A stretch of 64,000 nucleotides of DNA from Echinostoma caproni. Its lineage: Eukaryota; Platyhelminthes; Trematoda; Plagiorchiida; Echinostomatidae. Shown in pieces: positions 52,701 through 61,089 of this stretch; positions within the stretch are counted from its first letter, which is position 1; each line of letters begins with the position of its first letter. Both the position numbers and the translations under genes were made by a program. Below the pieces are notes generated by a model, which had not been told where the DNA came from, ran no database searches, and saw only the letters and a list, made by a program, of their open reading frames with translations. Location: NCBI GenBank assembly GCA_900618425.1, contig UZAN01039369.1, positions 58,392 to 122,391 of the forward strand. The letters run 5' to 3'.

Positions 52701-53902
52701 GGTGTGATATAGCGTATGTACTGCCCAAGAATAGACCTATAGGAACAGTGAATTCATGCTTAAAAATGAATGTGGTCATTCGGCTGGCAATACGATTGGT
52801 CCGATGATCATGGGACTGAACGAAAATTACTGCATAGACAAAATAAAACGATTACAATGTGTGACTTTCTTGACATTGCAGTAACACACGCCTTTCATAC
52901 GAAGTTCATATCCCAGACGGGACAGTGGATATGCATTACTACTGGGGTCTAGTTTGAGTGCGACTATACCTTTTGCAATTCAAATTGTCCGAATATCATT
53001 TCACGCTGTCGCAGCATCATTTCAAGCGGTCATGTTAACCTTATCACAGCTACCAGGCCCTTGAACTGTGTAATCCTCCTAGCGATGTCTGGATGATCAC
53101 CATACTTCCTAGATATCCCAACCTCCTGCCGAATAGACGGTAGACGGTTATGAGACGTGCCTCGGTCACATACCCCTGAATTCCTATGACGTATTTTGGC
53201 TGAACGCGTGCGCGTCTTTGTGCTCATCCACTAACATGCGTGATCAATGCTTGAGGCATTGGTTACGCCGGTCGCATGATGTTTCAATAGAATTCGTGAG
53301 CTACATATCATGCGGCTTCAATAAGGCACCACTCGATATGTGTAACATTGCTTGTCTATAGTTAGTTCAGAGTAAGGCCTGCAGAATGAACTCAGAATTT
53401 CGCAAGAATACAGTGTGAAATTTGGTAAGTCAAGATGGGAGATGCATGTTTCAAACCACATCTTTGTAAGTTGGAAAGTAGTCTGGTTGTTTGAGTGGAA
53501 AGGTTTAGATATATTAAGTAATCGGTGCTGATCTCATGAATTGGCCCACACTGTGGGAAATCTTAAACGGTTAGTAGTTCATGTTAAAACTACTCAGTGG
53601 AATTAGTAAACCTTTGGACACAAGCTGGAATGAACCAAGCTAAATGAGTTTGGCGTTACGCTCAAACAAGACAGGCACAACCTGAACACCGACTGTTCAT
53701 ACAGGGATAGCTCACATTCCTTTCGATAAGCAATGTGTGAGTGAACTGTTTCGTTGTCAAATCCACAGCGAGTGAGTGAGCGAATGAGAAAAACTTAGTG
53801 ACAGGTAACTGAATACACTCACATCATTTCCGACCAGTTTGATGTAGCATTCAACAGCCTTGGTGCCGGCGGAATTTGATCGAAAAATCATGCTCTCGTC
53901 GT
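26097..53902 (-). CDS. DAB2IP-like: SynGAP/DAB2IP-family Ras GTPase-activating protein, 3' part of gene (six exons)
   Basis: Six minus-strand exons (53902-53823, 44874-44660, 43040-42602, 40878-40639, 32521-31887, 26724-26097) join with AG/GT splice sites and compatible phases (0, 2, 0, 0, 2) into 744 codons, a split first codon and a stop. Domain order is RasGAP helices with the arginine finger, the FLRFICPAI core, the post-GAP helix (QFIDLGYEFAKL), a low-complexity linker, a coiled coil and a Ser-rich tail. This order is known for SynGAP, DAB2IP, RASAL2, fly raskol and worm gap-2, which stimulate GTP hydrolysis by Ras/Rap near membranes. The start codon, the PH and C2 domains and the first GAP helices are not included. 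Which vertebrate paralogue is closest cannot be told by eye; a single ancestral flatworm member is likely. Exon joins were inferred from sequence only, without transcript support. Confidence 0.88.
27604..27772 (-). repeat. tRNA-like core framed by 43-bp inverted repeats
   Basis: The left arm (27604-27646) and right arm (27730-27772) are reverse complements at 42 of 43 positions. Between them, on the minus strand, is a tRNA-like sequence (about 27711-27652): GCCTCG at its start pairs with CCGAGGC at its end, with an A-box-like TAACTCAGCTG and a B-box ATTCGAATCCC. The whole could fold into a single long hairpin. It is probably a SINE or MITE-like non-autonomous element. No clear target-site duplication was seen. 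Confidence 0.75.
27905..28030 (+). repeat. second copy of the hairpin tRNA-like element, opposite orientation
   Basis: It has the same arrangement as the element 130 bases upstream but on the plus strand: TGTGAAAAGATCAGTG, a tRNA-like CCTTGTAGCTCAGCTGGTAG, then GCTACTGAACTTTTCACAAT. The outer arms are mostly lost and the B-box is poor. Confidence 0.6.
30905..31040 (+). repeat. dispersed repeat, copy 2
   Basis: It matches 4137-4275 at scattered but collinear blocks: ATTGACC, ACCCCA...ATCACC, GTTATTTTCTTA versus GCTATTTTCTTA, and AAGCATG/ACATGC further on. Family unknown. Confidence 0.5.
31887..32521 (-). CDS. RasGAP-gene exon e: low-complexity linker
   Basis: A 635-nt exon. The acceptor is ATTCTAG and the donor GTGGGT. 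It enters in phase 0 with NSLVPKLDDSGTG and leaves after two bases of a codon. The sequence is rich in Ser, Thr, Pro and acidic residues, with a run of six Glu near residue 60 followed by a helix (LMVQYQEQLRQLNACI) that may be a short coiled coil. The last residues, SLDQLAER, lead directly into the coiled coil of the next exon. In this family the region is a scaffold and phosphorylation linker. The GTATTT site four bases further on was not chosen, because only GTGGGT gives the right phase for the next exon. Confidence 0.82.
33020..33262 (+). mobile_element. second Penelope-like GIY-YIG relic
   Basis: Plus-strand frame 33067-33260 gives EHIWHRGKLPSNATARHLLD, then VDALNAFRVTA, LRLLEAIIIHRLKPQLCVQK and a stop. 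This matches the C-terminal half of the GIY-YIG domain (REH, then SxIxxHLxxTGH, then FxVI, then LxxxEAxxIxxxxPxLN). Just upstream, in another frame, is a decayed CVTNCSMRIVCRLK segment corresponding to the YVGRTxRxLxxRLxEH start. The sequence is clearly diverged from the copy at 20.4-21.3 kb, so this is a different lineage or age class. It sits in a RasGAP intron, opposite to the gene. Confidence 0.65.
34432..34451. repeat. (CA)n dinucleotide repeat
   Basis: About ten CA units in the 8.1-kb intron. Confidence 0.9.
37833..37990 (+). repeat. tRNA-derived SINE, family 3
   Basis: Head TGGCACAGTGGTAACACTCA with GGGTCTGAAGTTGAAGTC in the B-box position. This is a tRNA-like start unlike family 1. 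The body follows to about 37990. B-box mutated; no second clear copy in the window. Confidence 0.45.
40120..40142. repeat. (GGT)n trinucleotide repeat
   Basis: About seven GGT units within a RasGAP intron. Confidence 0.85.
40639..40878 (-). CDS. RasGAP-gene exon d: post-GAP tail
   Basis: A 240-nt exon, phase 0 at both ends, with acceptor CTATAG and donor GTACGT. It begins LPDELADLPSILCFINEHTH, which follows on from the LxxLGPLPRLLNDI region after the GAP domain in SynGAP and DAB2IP. The rest is polar and probably disordered (Ser, Thr, Pro, Tyr). A longer open frame overlaps it in another phase, but only this frame keeps the reading frame between the neighbouring exons. The assignment rests on phase and position more than on sequence conservation. 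Confidence 0.72.
41081..41254 (-). repeat. tRNA-derived SINE, family 1, copy C
   Basis: Reverse-oriented copy: the head GCTGTCCGGTGGTGAAGTGAG, a B-box CCGGTTCAATCCCC and the tail GTACTCGACGAAATC are recognisable. It lies in a RasGAP intron, 100-200 bases from another tail fragment in the opposite direction. Confidence 0.6.
41350..41490 (+). repeat. SINE family 1, tail fragment
   Basis: The tail portion only: GAGACCAATCAGGTC and GGCTCTGCACACGACGAAAT, in plus orientation. The tRNA-like head is missing, so this is a 5'-truncated copy. Confidence 0.5.
42602..43040 (-). CDS. RasGAP exon c: FLR..CPAI core and C-terminal helices
   Basis: A 439-nt exon with acceptor TTCAG and donor GTAAGT. The codon split with the previous exon gives Arg, restoring RELREVFASL, which matches the family RELKEVFASW. 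The signature FLRFICPAI is intact, followed by a VAKVLQNLANLATF helix that matches VIQNLANF in SynGAP. Near the end, QFIDLGYEFAKL corresponds to YIDLGRELSTL. The FLR arginine, which supports the arginine finger in RasGAPs, is present, so the domain looks catalytically competent. The exon ends in phase 0 after GNST. This is the strongest single piece of evidence for the gene's identity. Confidence 0.93.
43041..44659 (-). other. intron inside the RasGAP domain
   Basis: A 1.6-kb phase-2 intron that splits the REL codon of RELREVFASL. It includes a tRNA-like relic at about 43875-43975 on the minus strand. Nothing else was recognised. Confidence 0.65.
43875..43975 (-). repeat. tRNA-like SINE relic
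   Basis: In the minus sense it has GTTCTAACTCAGTCGATACTG followed by a good B-box GGGTTCGAATTCC and a closing GGGCTGCTGACC. It lacks proper tRNA stems, so it is a relic rather than a tRNA gene. Confidence 0.45.
44660..44874 (-). CDS. RasGAP exon b: middle helices
   Basis: A 215-nt exon. Its acceptor follows a run of pyrimidines (minus strand TTTTTTTTTTCAG) and the donor is GTATGA at 44659. It starts in phase 0 with YLQHIL and ends in phase 2 after SDLP plus two bases. YLQHILKSSIDQLL aligns with the family's KYLQDALGEFIKAL, and FEIDPSR aligns with CEVDPSK. The stretch that follows (about residues 25-45 of the exon) is richer in Thr and Asn than in vertebrate members. It lies 8.9 kb downstream of the arginine-finger exon and 1.6 kb before the next. 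Confidence 0.88.
45622..45797 (-). repeat. tRNA-derived SINE, family 1, copy D
   Basis: Reverse-oriented copy with the A-box region (GGTCGAGGGGATAGTATGC in minus sense), the GACCCAACTGAGG segment and the TTCGTCGTGCACAAAG tail as printed. It lies in the 8.9-kb RasGAP intron. Confidence 0.65.
46483..46503. repeat. poly-C tract with an ambiguous base
   Basis: About 20 C with one N at 46498; base count is doubtful. Confidence 0.85.
48035..48105 (-). repeat. tRNA-like relic
   Basis: In the minus sense GGTGGTGGCCCGAACGTAAC is followed by a B-box-like GTGTTCGAATTCCATCACC. The ends GGTGGTG and CATCACC can pair. It resembles a decayed SINE head. Confidence 0.4.
48921..48938. repeat. (TA)n short tract
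   Basis: About nine TA units. Confidence 0.85.
49340..49550. repeat. tetranucleotide microsatellite (TACA)n followed by (CAGA)n
   Basis: About 180 bases of TACA units, broken at two places (near 49400 and 49460), then about 30 bases of CAGA units. The long open frames it creates in several phases are artefacts. Confidence 0.97.
49687..49711. repeat. (ACTG)n microsatellite
   Basis: Six tandem ACTG units, 140 bases after the TACA/CAGA array. Confidence 0.9.
51157..51338 (+). repeat. tRNA-derived SINE, family 1, copy E
   Basis: Plus-oriented copy: ACGGCCAAGTGAGTAGTACG at the A-box, GCGTTCGTTCCTC at the B-box, TGATGAAACCCAGTCAGG in the body and TCTGCACACGACGAAATCC at the tail. The A- and B-boxes are mutated. 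Confidence 0.65.
53823..53902 (-). CDS. RasGAP exon a: arginine finger
   Basis: An 80-nt exon. Its acceptor is a pyrimidine-rich tract ending CAG (53905-53903), and its donor is GTGAGT read at 53822-53817. It completes one split codon, adds 26 codons and ends in phase 0. The peptide contains MIFRSNSAGTK followed by AVECYIKLVG, which aligns with the family segment [21 protein letters not shown]. The arginine after IF is the position of the catalytic arginine finger in RasGAPs. The residues after it differ from the usual NTLATK. The exon is too short to appear as an open reading frame of its own; it was found by searching for the finger motif. The upstream exon, which must end in phase 1, was not found. 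Confidence 0.85.
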
Positions 53903-55690
53903 CTGAGCGGGATAAAGCAAGGCAGAAGTGTGTGGAGAGTGTAATAAATAAGTGGGAAGCTGAGTGACCAGTAGCAGATTGAATGCTATTTCACTCGACA
54001 GTGAACTTTCACAAGATAAACGGTACAGTATTACAAATGATGAGTTAACAGAGCATTGAAAAACGGGCGATTATCATCCCAGACATTTCTCTCAGTGAGA
54101 GTGCGAGTGCAGTTGATAAGCCACACACTCCGAAGTGAATCTACCGATTCGCACTGACCGAAAAAATCCTTTCCAAGCTAAATTCTGCTATGCAAAACAA
54201 GTTCGATTCGAATCCAAATGTTGCTGCATATTTTCACAAAAACTATTAGGGATTACTAGATTGGAATACGTTTAATTAGGCACGTTTCTTTGGATAATTC
54301 CTTTCGGAAACACGATCAACTCTAGACACATACCAGTTAAATAGCATCAACCTACTGGTTAAATGCTTCTCCCTCGAAATCAATGATAAAACTTTTTATG
54401 AAGGATTGAAATTTACTAATAATGAACAACAATCCGTAGTGGGAGAAACTTGGGATGCGATAGGTTGCTTCTTTAGTGACCTCATTCTTGTGATTTTGAT
54501 AGAAAAAAGACACTGAATCTATAGTTCACACTCACCCACCTCTTTGTCACTCCTCACAACTAGGTGACAGATCAATTAGCACTGTTTCTTTTCTAGACGT
54601 ACATGAGTATACTTACGTATGTGATAATCACTTTAGGCGGGAAAAAGTTCGTTGTGACTCGAAATCTCACCAGCATTCAGATGTGACACAGATGGATTGG
54701 GTAGATAAATGTGAAAATGGGTGAAAAGTACGTTTCTGTCCTGTACTCTCGATATTTTTACCCGTTAAATACAAACAAGGATTTCTTAAGTTGCTGCTCT
54801 CCTTTGGATCGACGCAAACAACTGAGTTTTCATGAATAAGGAAATTGCATTGATCTGAATGCAAGCACAATATATGCCCGTCCATCACAGCTAACTACAT
54901 TATTCAACTATCCTATTCTGGCCTGTCTGTTTTATCCGCTTCACTGCTTACTGTCTTATGCCGGGGAGGGCCCATTCGCTGTTGAATGAGGCCACGACAC
55001 AACCGTATTAAAAGAACTGCGCAGGCGAGGCTAAAGCATTCGATAAAAGTGTGGGTTTGACTGAAAAGTAGCATGCAAAATCTACCGAATATGGTGGGCA
55101 TTAATTTCACGTTCTACGGTGAAAGGAGACCCGAAAGCGTTATATGAAACAAAAATGGCTAATCCAAGTATAACACTAACTAACATGTGGCTAGTATACG
55201 TATGATTTCACAGACCATCCGCACGTTCCGTTGCAATAGAGTAACCGAGGGAGAGTAAAGAGCGTGCTCAAATTCATTCCCGCGAAAACTCTTCCAACTC
55301 GATCGATCCAAACTAGGAGTGGCTGCTAGTGGTCATCTTCGAGGAGACACGGATTAATTTAGTATGAGTTCGCCATTGTACAGTCCAAGCTATCCAAGTA
55401 TTAGATAACAGATATCAATGATTATGGGTAAATTCGTAAAGTTGACACCTTCAACCTCTTCTATTTCTTGTTTATCCCACGTTCGAAGTCATGTTAATAC
55501 CTGAAATTTAACAGTCTAGTAAGAGTGTTTTATGAAAGATTTATTGATGATTGGGAAAGACAGGGAGTGAAATCTGTGTGCAGTGGATGCGTGGGGTCTA
55601 TAAGAATCTTAAGTGTAAATGTTTCACACTCATTTAAATGACGTTCACACAGATTAGTTATCAATTCCTTCAGCGGATCAAAGAAATATG
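53903..55690. other. intronic or intergenic sequence, nothing recognised
   Basis: About 1.8 kb upstream of the arginine-finger exon. I searched for the expected earlier GAP helices and found none with a phase-1 end. A frame at 55110-54913 on the minus strand ends near a good GTAAGC site, but its peptide is unlike RasGAP and its phase is wrong. Confidence 0.5.
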
Positions 55691-57300
55691 ACTAATGATA
55701 AGCAGTCCATGTGGAATCAGCGTAAAGCCTTTCTCAGAGAGATTACAAAAGGCAACAGGTGAGAAGAGAATGGGGAAGGGGAAACACAGGCAGCCCAATT
55801 TCGACATAAAGGACTCGAATTCGAAACTGACAAAGTGTAAGGGTGTAGGAAGATATCTGTCAAAGTTTAGTTACAACATATTGAGTGTGAGAGGTTTGGT
55901 AAAGGTTATCCTCAATGAAAACCCTAGGTAGTTGATACAACTGACCTGGAATACCTGTTCAAAGATAACTTATACTCGATCAGAAGAAAAAGAAGAACGG
56001 CATACCGTCAAAGGACATTCAAACAACATATGGGGAATGAGAATGAGATCAGAATTAGCAGAACATTTTTGAAGGTTGTCCAAGTTGTCAGAAAATTGTA
56101 AAAGGTCAGATGAATCGGAGATAGTCTGACATAAGAGCACATCTTTTGCAAATATAACGTAGGACCGTAAACAGGAAAGTAGCTAATAAAGGTAAGATAT
56201 AAGTAGGGGAAAAGGACAGCACCTTGGGGTACCCGGAGAAGTCCACCAATGACGGTGTACTGAGCTCTTACAGATAAGTAAACAGTAAGGCAGGCTGTTT
56301 GGGACCATCGAAGGCCTCCAGTTTACGAAGGAGGAGAGAGAGAGAAGTACAAACAGCTGAGTTGTTCAGAAACACAACGTCCACATCCAGCAGAGTCATT
56401 CAAAGGCTTGGTAACCTTATGTACCAGCAAGAAAACCGCATCTAGNNNNNNNNNNNNNNNNNNNNNNNNNNNNNNNNNNNNNNNNNNNNNNNNNNNNNNN
56501 NNNNNNNNNNNNNNNNNNNNNNNNNNNNNNNNNNNNNNNNNNNNNNNNNNNNNNNNNNNNNNNNNNNNNNNNNNNNNNNNNNNNNNNNNNNNNNNNNNNN
56601 NNNNNNNNNNNNNNNNNNNNNNNNNNNNNNNNNNNNNNNNNNNNNNNNNNNNNNNNNNNNNNNNNNNNNNNNNNNNNNNNNNNNNNNNNNNNNNNNNNNN
56701 NNNNNNNNNNNNNNNNNNNNNNNNNNNNNNNNNNNNNNNNNNNNNNNNNNNNNNNNNNNNNNNNNNNNNNNNNNNNNNNNNNNNNNNNNNNNNNNNNNNN
56801 NNNNNNNNNNNNNNNNNNNNNNNNNNNNNNNNNNNNNNNNNNNNNNNNNNNNNNNNNNNNNNNNNNNNNNNNNNNNNNNNNNNNNNNNNNNNNNNNNNNN
56901 NNNNNNNNNNNNNNNNNNNNNNNNNNNNNNNNNNNNNNNNNNNNNNNNNNNNNNNNNNNNNNNNNNNNNNNNNNNNNNNNNNNNNNNNNNNNNNNNNNNN
57001 NNNNNNNNNNNNNNNNNNNNNNNNNNNNNNNNNNNNNNNNNNNNNNNNNNNNNNNNNNNNNNNNNNNNNNNNNNNNNNNNNNNNNNNNNNNNNNNNNNNN
57101 NNNNNNNNNNNNNNNNNNNNNNNNNNNNCTTAAATCGGCTAAGTATTTAGGAATGAAAACAATTGTTACCGGCCTCCGATAGTCTGGTATGGAGCAGGTG
57201 TTGAAGGAAATGTTTGGGAATGATTTTATTATTCCAGTAAGAAAATTGGCTCCAAATCTCAAACACCAACTTCAGCTGTTTAGAACCCCTCACTATTAAA
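55690..57300 (-). mobile_element. CR1-like LINE relic spanning the assembly gap
   Basis: Reading on the minus strand, 57262-57129 encodes CSIPDYRRPVTIVFIPK, which fits the early RT motif (GxxPxxWRxAxVxPIxK). After the gap, 56400-56300 has DVDVVFLNNSAVCTS and LLLRKLEAF, decayed versions of the VDFSKAFDxVxHxxLLxKL motif. At about 56230 GGLLRVPQGAVL matches the SGVPQGSxLxPxLF motif, and near 56150 FAKDVLL is a mutated FADDxxL box, followed by an SxxLQxxLDxLxxW-like helix. The frame shifts several times. A single element crossing the N run explains the order of motifs. The RT is inactive, since the first Asp of the catalytic pair is changed. Confidence 0.7.
56446..57128. other. assembly gap (run of N)
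   Basis: 683 undetermined bases. By the flanking motifs it falls inside the minus-strand LINE. The length may be an estimate. Confidence 1.
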
Positions 57301-57539
57301 CAAGAGGATTGTTGAATCTGTTTGCCACCCCCACCCCCCGTTCNCACCCGTTTATCTCCACCCCTACCCCCTCTCGTGACCGTTGTCCCTGTCCCTGATA
57401 TGGTCTGACTCACTGACCACTGACCCACGTCCACATGTGCGCTCTGACGTTTGTTCAACTGACTTTTGGTCGCTTAGTTTGCACTTTGGTTCTTGATTCA
57501 CAATGTTCAGTTAGCCGGTTCAGGCATAAACCCTGGGGA

Positions 57540-59100
57540 CTCCACGATTTGAGGTGTGTTCTTTATGCAATTGCAACGGTTTAAATTTACAGTACCGCAT
57601 TGTTATTCGCTATTGTTTGGAGTCGAATAAACCTCAAAACATTCGGACTTGGCTTCTGCGGTTGCGCGTCATTCAGCGTCAGCCTAGATATTTTTACGAA
57701 CTGAACAATGATATTCTGAAGGAGTTGCTGGTTCTAAAACCCAGTAAATCAATCGATCCCGACAGATCGGCGGTTACCATCCTCACCCACTTTCGCCGGT
57801 GCTCACAGCTCTGTTTAACCAATGTTTGAAAAACGGAGTTACACCTGATTGTAGGAAATCTGCCACCATTACCCCAGTGCCTAAAAGGTGAATCTTAAAA
57901 TTCCATGCAGGCCCATGTATGTCTGTTGTGTTGAAACTTTCCGAGAGGTTACTCCTTCAAGGAATGTCATCTCGGTGAATGTGCAGGACCCTAACCTATT
58001 GGCATTCCACCGCTGTCGGTCCATACTAGATACCCCAGCTTCTCTGGTCCAGCATATTCTATCAGCACTCGGTGGAAATAAGAAAGCTGTCAGAATATGT
58101 TTCTTGAATTACAGCGACTCTTCCAATTGTGCTGTCAGGTACTCACAAACTATTTAATAAATCAATCACAGTTCAAACGTTAACTTGATCGTTCCTCCTC
58201 TTCCCTAAGTTCCACACTGGGCGTACTACACGTTGCAACTTATATTTCATCCATGTCTACGTTTCAAAATCCCATGCTCAGTAAGTATGCAGACGATGTT
58301 GTGGTCGGAATTGCCCGCTTTGGTGCACATGTTAGCTCCACCCTTTAATTCGGCCTTTTTCACCTTGTTGAGTGGTCTACTGCGCATAACTTGGCTCTCA
58401 ATCCCCCTAAATGCGTAGACATGTTGTTCTCACTTCCAACAGGAAATCTTTATGAAAATCTCTTTGATTCCTGTCCCACGATAGACGTACGTGATGATAC
58501 CACTATCCAACCAGTAAATGTTAGGTATCTCGGTGTGTTATTCAGCCGCAATTTATATTGGTCTGATCAAGTTATTTCTGTATTTGGAAAGGTTAGAGAG
58601 TTATGATTTTATGCCCTACACCTGAAAGCCTGATCCATTGCTAGCTTCGTGATCCGCCGTTTGTTTCCCTTGTATTTCGCCCCTTTTGCTTCATGGGTCC
58701 CTGTAATCCTCCCCGGGATGATCAGGAAGTAGTTTGAGTTGCTTCCAAGATCTGTACCATATTATCTAGAAGTGGCATGATTCCCCCAGAAACTCTCTAT
58801 CACTTCGTCATTTCACAACATACAAATTGTCTTTTGTTATCCACAAAAATCACAAACAACGATTGACATCCGTTACACCAGGATCTCATCAAGAGTGTGT
58901 CCTCTGCTGACACCCGGTCCAGCTATAACCATGTAGTTGATTGTATAACCGTCTATCGGTCTTCTGCGGTGCCTTCTTTTCCCGATTTCTTGGCAACCCA
59001 GAGCGCATCGTTTCTGAACTAAACTCGCTCGTATCATAAATTTTGTTTTGTCCTTACTTTCCACAATTCCGGTATTATTTTGCTTTCTCATTGGTTCTAT
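57540..59100 (+). mobile_element. CR1-like LINE relic, plus strand
   Basis: Ordered RT motifs appear in shifting plus-strand frames: LKPSKSIDPD (57735), then FNQCLKNGVTPDCRKSATI near 57820, LLAFHRCRSI with VQHILSALGG (57990-58070), KYADDVVVGIARFG around 58280 (the intact catalytic YADD box), LALNPPKCVDMLF (58390) and VRYLGVLFSRNLYWSDQV (58520). After 58620 a degraded thumb and C-terminal region continues to about 59090 (SFPDFLATQSASFLN in frame). Numerous stops and frameshifts make it a fossil. The endonuclease part is missing, so it is 5' truncated. Confidence 0.8.
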
Positions 59101-59966
59101 TTTGACTACGTAGCTGACGAATGTTCATGTTTCAGGGTGCATAAAACATATACTCGACTTGAAGATCATCAGGGCTGACACTAGATGTGGTTTATGTGGT
59201 ACGCAAAAGTTTGAAAACTTCTCTTTTTGAAACAACTTGGATGATATCGTTCAGAGCAAATTATATCATGGTATCGTTTGATGCGTGGATAAATGCCGCG
59301 TTACCACTGTCCAAATTCGCTACACAATCTGGGGTTCTGACTTTGGTCCCACAAAGCAGTTTGACACCTTGCCATACTGGCTCACTGCTGCTACATTACA
59401 GAAGCTCGGTGGCGTACAATAGATAAGCGGTTGACTTCATTTCTGATCACATTGGAATAATGCTTCCGTTTGTCTTCTGGATGATTTTAACAGTGGAGAT
59501 GCTACTCTACCGTTAAAAACTAACAGAGGTTCGAAAGGGCACAGTAGGCTAAATATACGGTTGAATGTTTTAGTGAATAAGCTGACTGCATTATATAAAG
59601 ACAGAGGAATATCAAGAAAAAAACAACACTAGCGGAACGCTTAGGAAGAAGATTATTTCTGGGGGAGAGATTGTGAAGACAAATGTTGAGTTGAATGATT
59701 TTTTTCAATGTACGGAGAATGGGAAGAGAGTACAATGTGGGTTTTATGAGAATCAAGACGTGATTACTAGGGAAAATAGGTGTTGGGCGTTTTGAGGCAA
59801 ACGTTTCCAGGTGAATATTAATTACCTTGTCTAAAAATCACTTCTTGTTGAGGATAGACGAATATCAATTAAGACAAAAGAGGTGATGGGGAGTGAGATT
59901 AACGTCGCCTACAACAATGAGAAGAATCTCGTCTAATAGAAGTATCAATAAAGGATGAAATCGAGA
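59101..59966. other. no gene recognised
   Basis: Follows the plus-strand LINE relic. Short frames only. Confidence 0.45.
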
Positions 59967-59989
59967 CTACATGAAGCAACGTTTATAAA

Positions 59990-60180
59990 GGATAATTACC
60001 TCTCTGAACGACAGCGGTAATCGGAAATACTTGTCCCAATTTGTATTATTTCGTAGAAATTCATCGATCCCAGTTGGATTTGGACTGTTGATCTCACAGC
60101 CAATAGCAAGCCTACCACCCACTACATTTTGATTCGTAGTAGTGATTGATGATGCTATTAGTAATAGTAGCAGTAATTCG
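59990..60180 (-). CDS. possible C2-domain exon of the RasGAP gene
   Basis: A short minus-strand open segment containing NNTNWDKYFRLPLSFREV. By eye it resembles the C2 strand pair TVFWGEHFEFNNLPAVRAL in SynGAP-family proteins. A usable donor (GTAATT) lies right after the FRE codons near 60002, and an acceptor-like CTAG lies near 60180. The loop before it does not align well. The call depends on position (between the possible PH segment and the GAP exons) and a few residues only. Confidence 0.22.
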
Positions 60181-60351
60181 TCTAGAATTAATGTGAGCAA
60201 GTAAAATTGCTTATTTTAAAACCACTCTTCAGTTAGAAAAATTCCAAACCTGGCTATTATTTTAGACTAGAACACAACATTCGGTGGGGTTGGGATAGAT
60301 AATCGATAGCAACCGTCCACCTCGAACACTACGCATCAATCATCCCTTGCT

Positions 60352-61089
60352 TTATTTTCTTATTTCGTGGACTACGTCGAACTTGTAACTCAACAATGAT
60401 ACTGTGACCGTTAATTTTGATTTAAATGGCAACTGATGAACTTTGTTTTTCCAGATCATAGTTTGCTCGTCCGGAAATATGGTTGGACATGAAATGAATG
60501 AACCATCAACTGCGAAACAAAGCCGATAGAGGTGGTTAGTCATCTCATGTTTTGGACAAACTCCCATACTTTTGAAACTGGAAATCGATTGGTCCAAAAC
60601 CCGGCTGGAATATATTAACTCGATGCAGTCAGTGTTCGGGTCGAAGTGAAACAGCATGAGATTTGTGAGTGCGTGTGTGGGCAGTGTCCGCATGGGATGA
60701 CGTGATATGACATGAGGTTTGACCGACGATATGCCATTATCGATCAGATTGGCCTCTTTTGGTTTTGGTTCACAATGCGTTGACACATGCGTACCAGTAC
60801 GGACCAACGGGAGGTGGGGGTGGTGGCAGGCAACTTCTAGCCGCCTATTGATGAAAGGGAATACGGTTGAATGTGAGAGGGACTGGGTTGTACACTGGGC
60901 TGTACGAATGCTAATCACATCGATTCCACGCTTATGGCCACGCACAAGCACACACATGTGCACACACACACAAATTAGCAAACAAGAAGTGGGCATGGAC
61001 CGAATGAAAGATGTCCCTTTGAAAATTAGGCTGGACGTTCCGCAGTTCGGTACGGTGACAGCTCCAAAAACTGGGGTACCGTGACCCAC
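60352..61089 (-). CDS. long unassigned ORF, possible PH-domain exon of the RasGAP gene
   Basis: A 245-codon open frame on the minus strand. For AT-rich non-coding DNA this length is unlikely but not impossible by chance. The first half is low in recognisable structure. The second half has IELIYSSRVLDQ and then LCFAVDGSFISC, followed by an acidic residue and a Trp. By eye this resembles the end of the PH domain in DAB2IP/SynGAP (IKPVHSSILGQ, then CFEVTxxxGSxxxFSC, then a helix with Trp), but with an insertion of about 20 residues. It is upstream of, and on the same strand as, the GAP exons, as expected. No splice sites can be fixed with confidence. It could equally be a chance frame; a plus-strand frame overlaps it. 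Confidence 0.28.
   Translation of the reverse strand: MGHGTPVFGAVTVPNCGTSSLIFKGTSFIRSMPTSCLLICVCVHMCVLVRGHKRGIDVISIRTAQCTTQSLSHSTVFPFINRRLEVACHHPHLPLVRTGTHVSTHCEPKPKEANLIDNGISSVKPHVISRHPMRTLPTHALTNLMLFHFDPNTDCIELIYSSRVLDQSISSFKSMGVCPKHEMTNHLYRLCFAVDGSFISCPTIFPDEQTMIWKNKVHQLPFKSKLTVTVSLLSYKFDVVHEIRK

Larger units (their letters stand above)
44875..53822 (-). other. large intron inside the RasGAP domain
   Basis: An 8.9-kb phase-0 intron. Contents: minus-oriented SINE (45622-45797), poly-C tract with an N (46483-46503), tRNA-like relic (48035-48105), long tetranucleotide microsatellite (49340-49520), CAGA and ACTG repeats, and a plus-oriented SINE (51157-51338). No exon was recognised in the remainder. 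Confidence 0.6.

Noticed and set aside
54550..54720. Minus-strand segment ending in phase 1 before GTGAGA, which would fit the arginine-finger exon
   Set aside because: The encoded peptide has no resemblance to the RasGAP helices expected there.
56408..57262. Frames of 241 and 281 codons
   Set aside because: They are open only because they run through the N gap; the minus-strand edge at 57262-57129 is the only informative part and belongs to the LINE.
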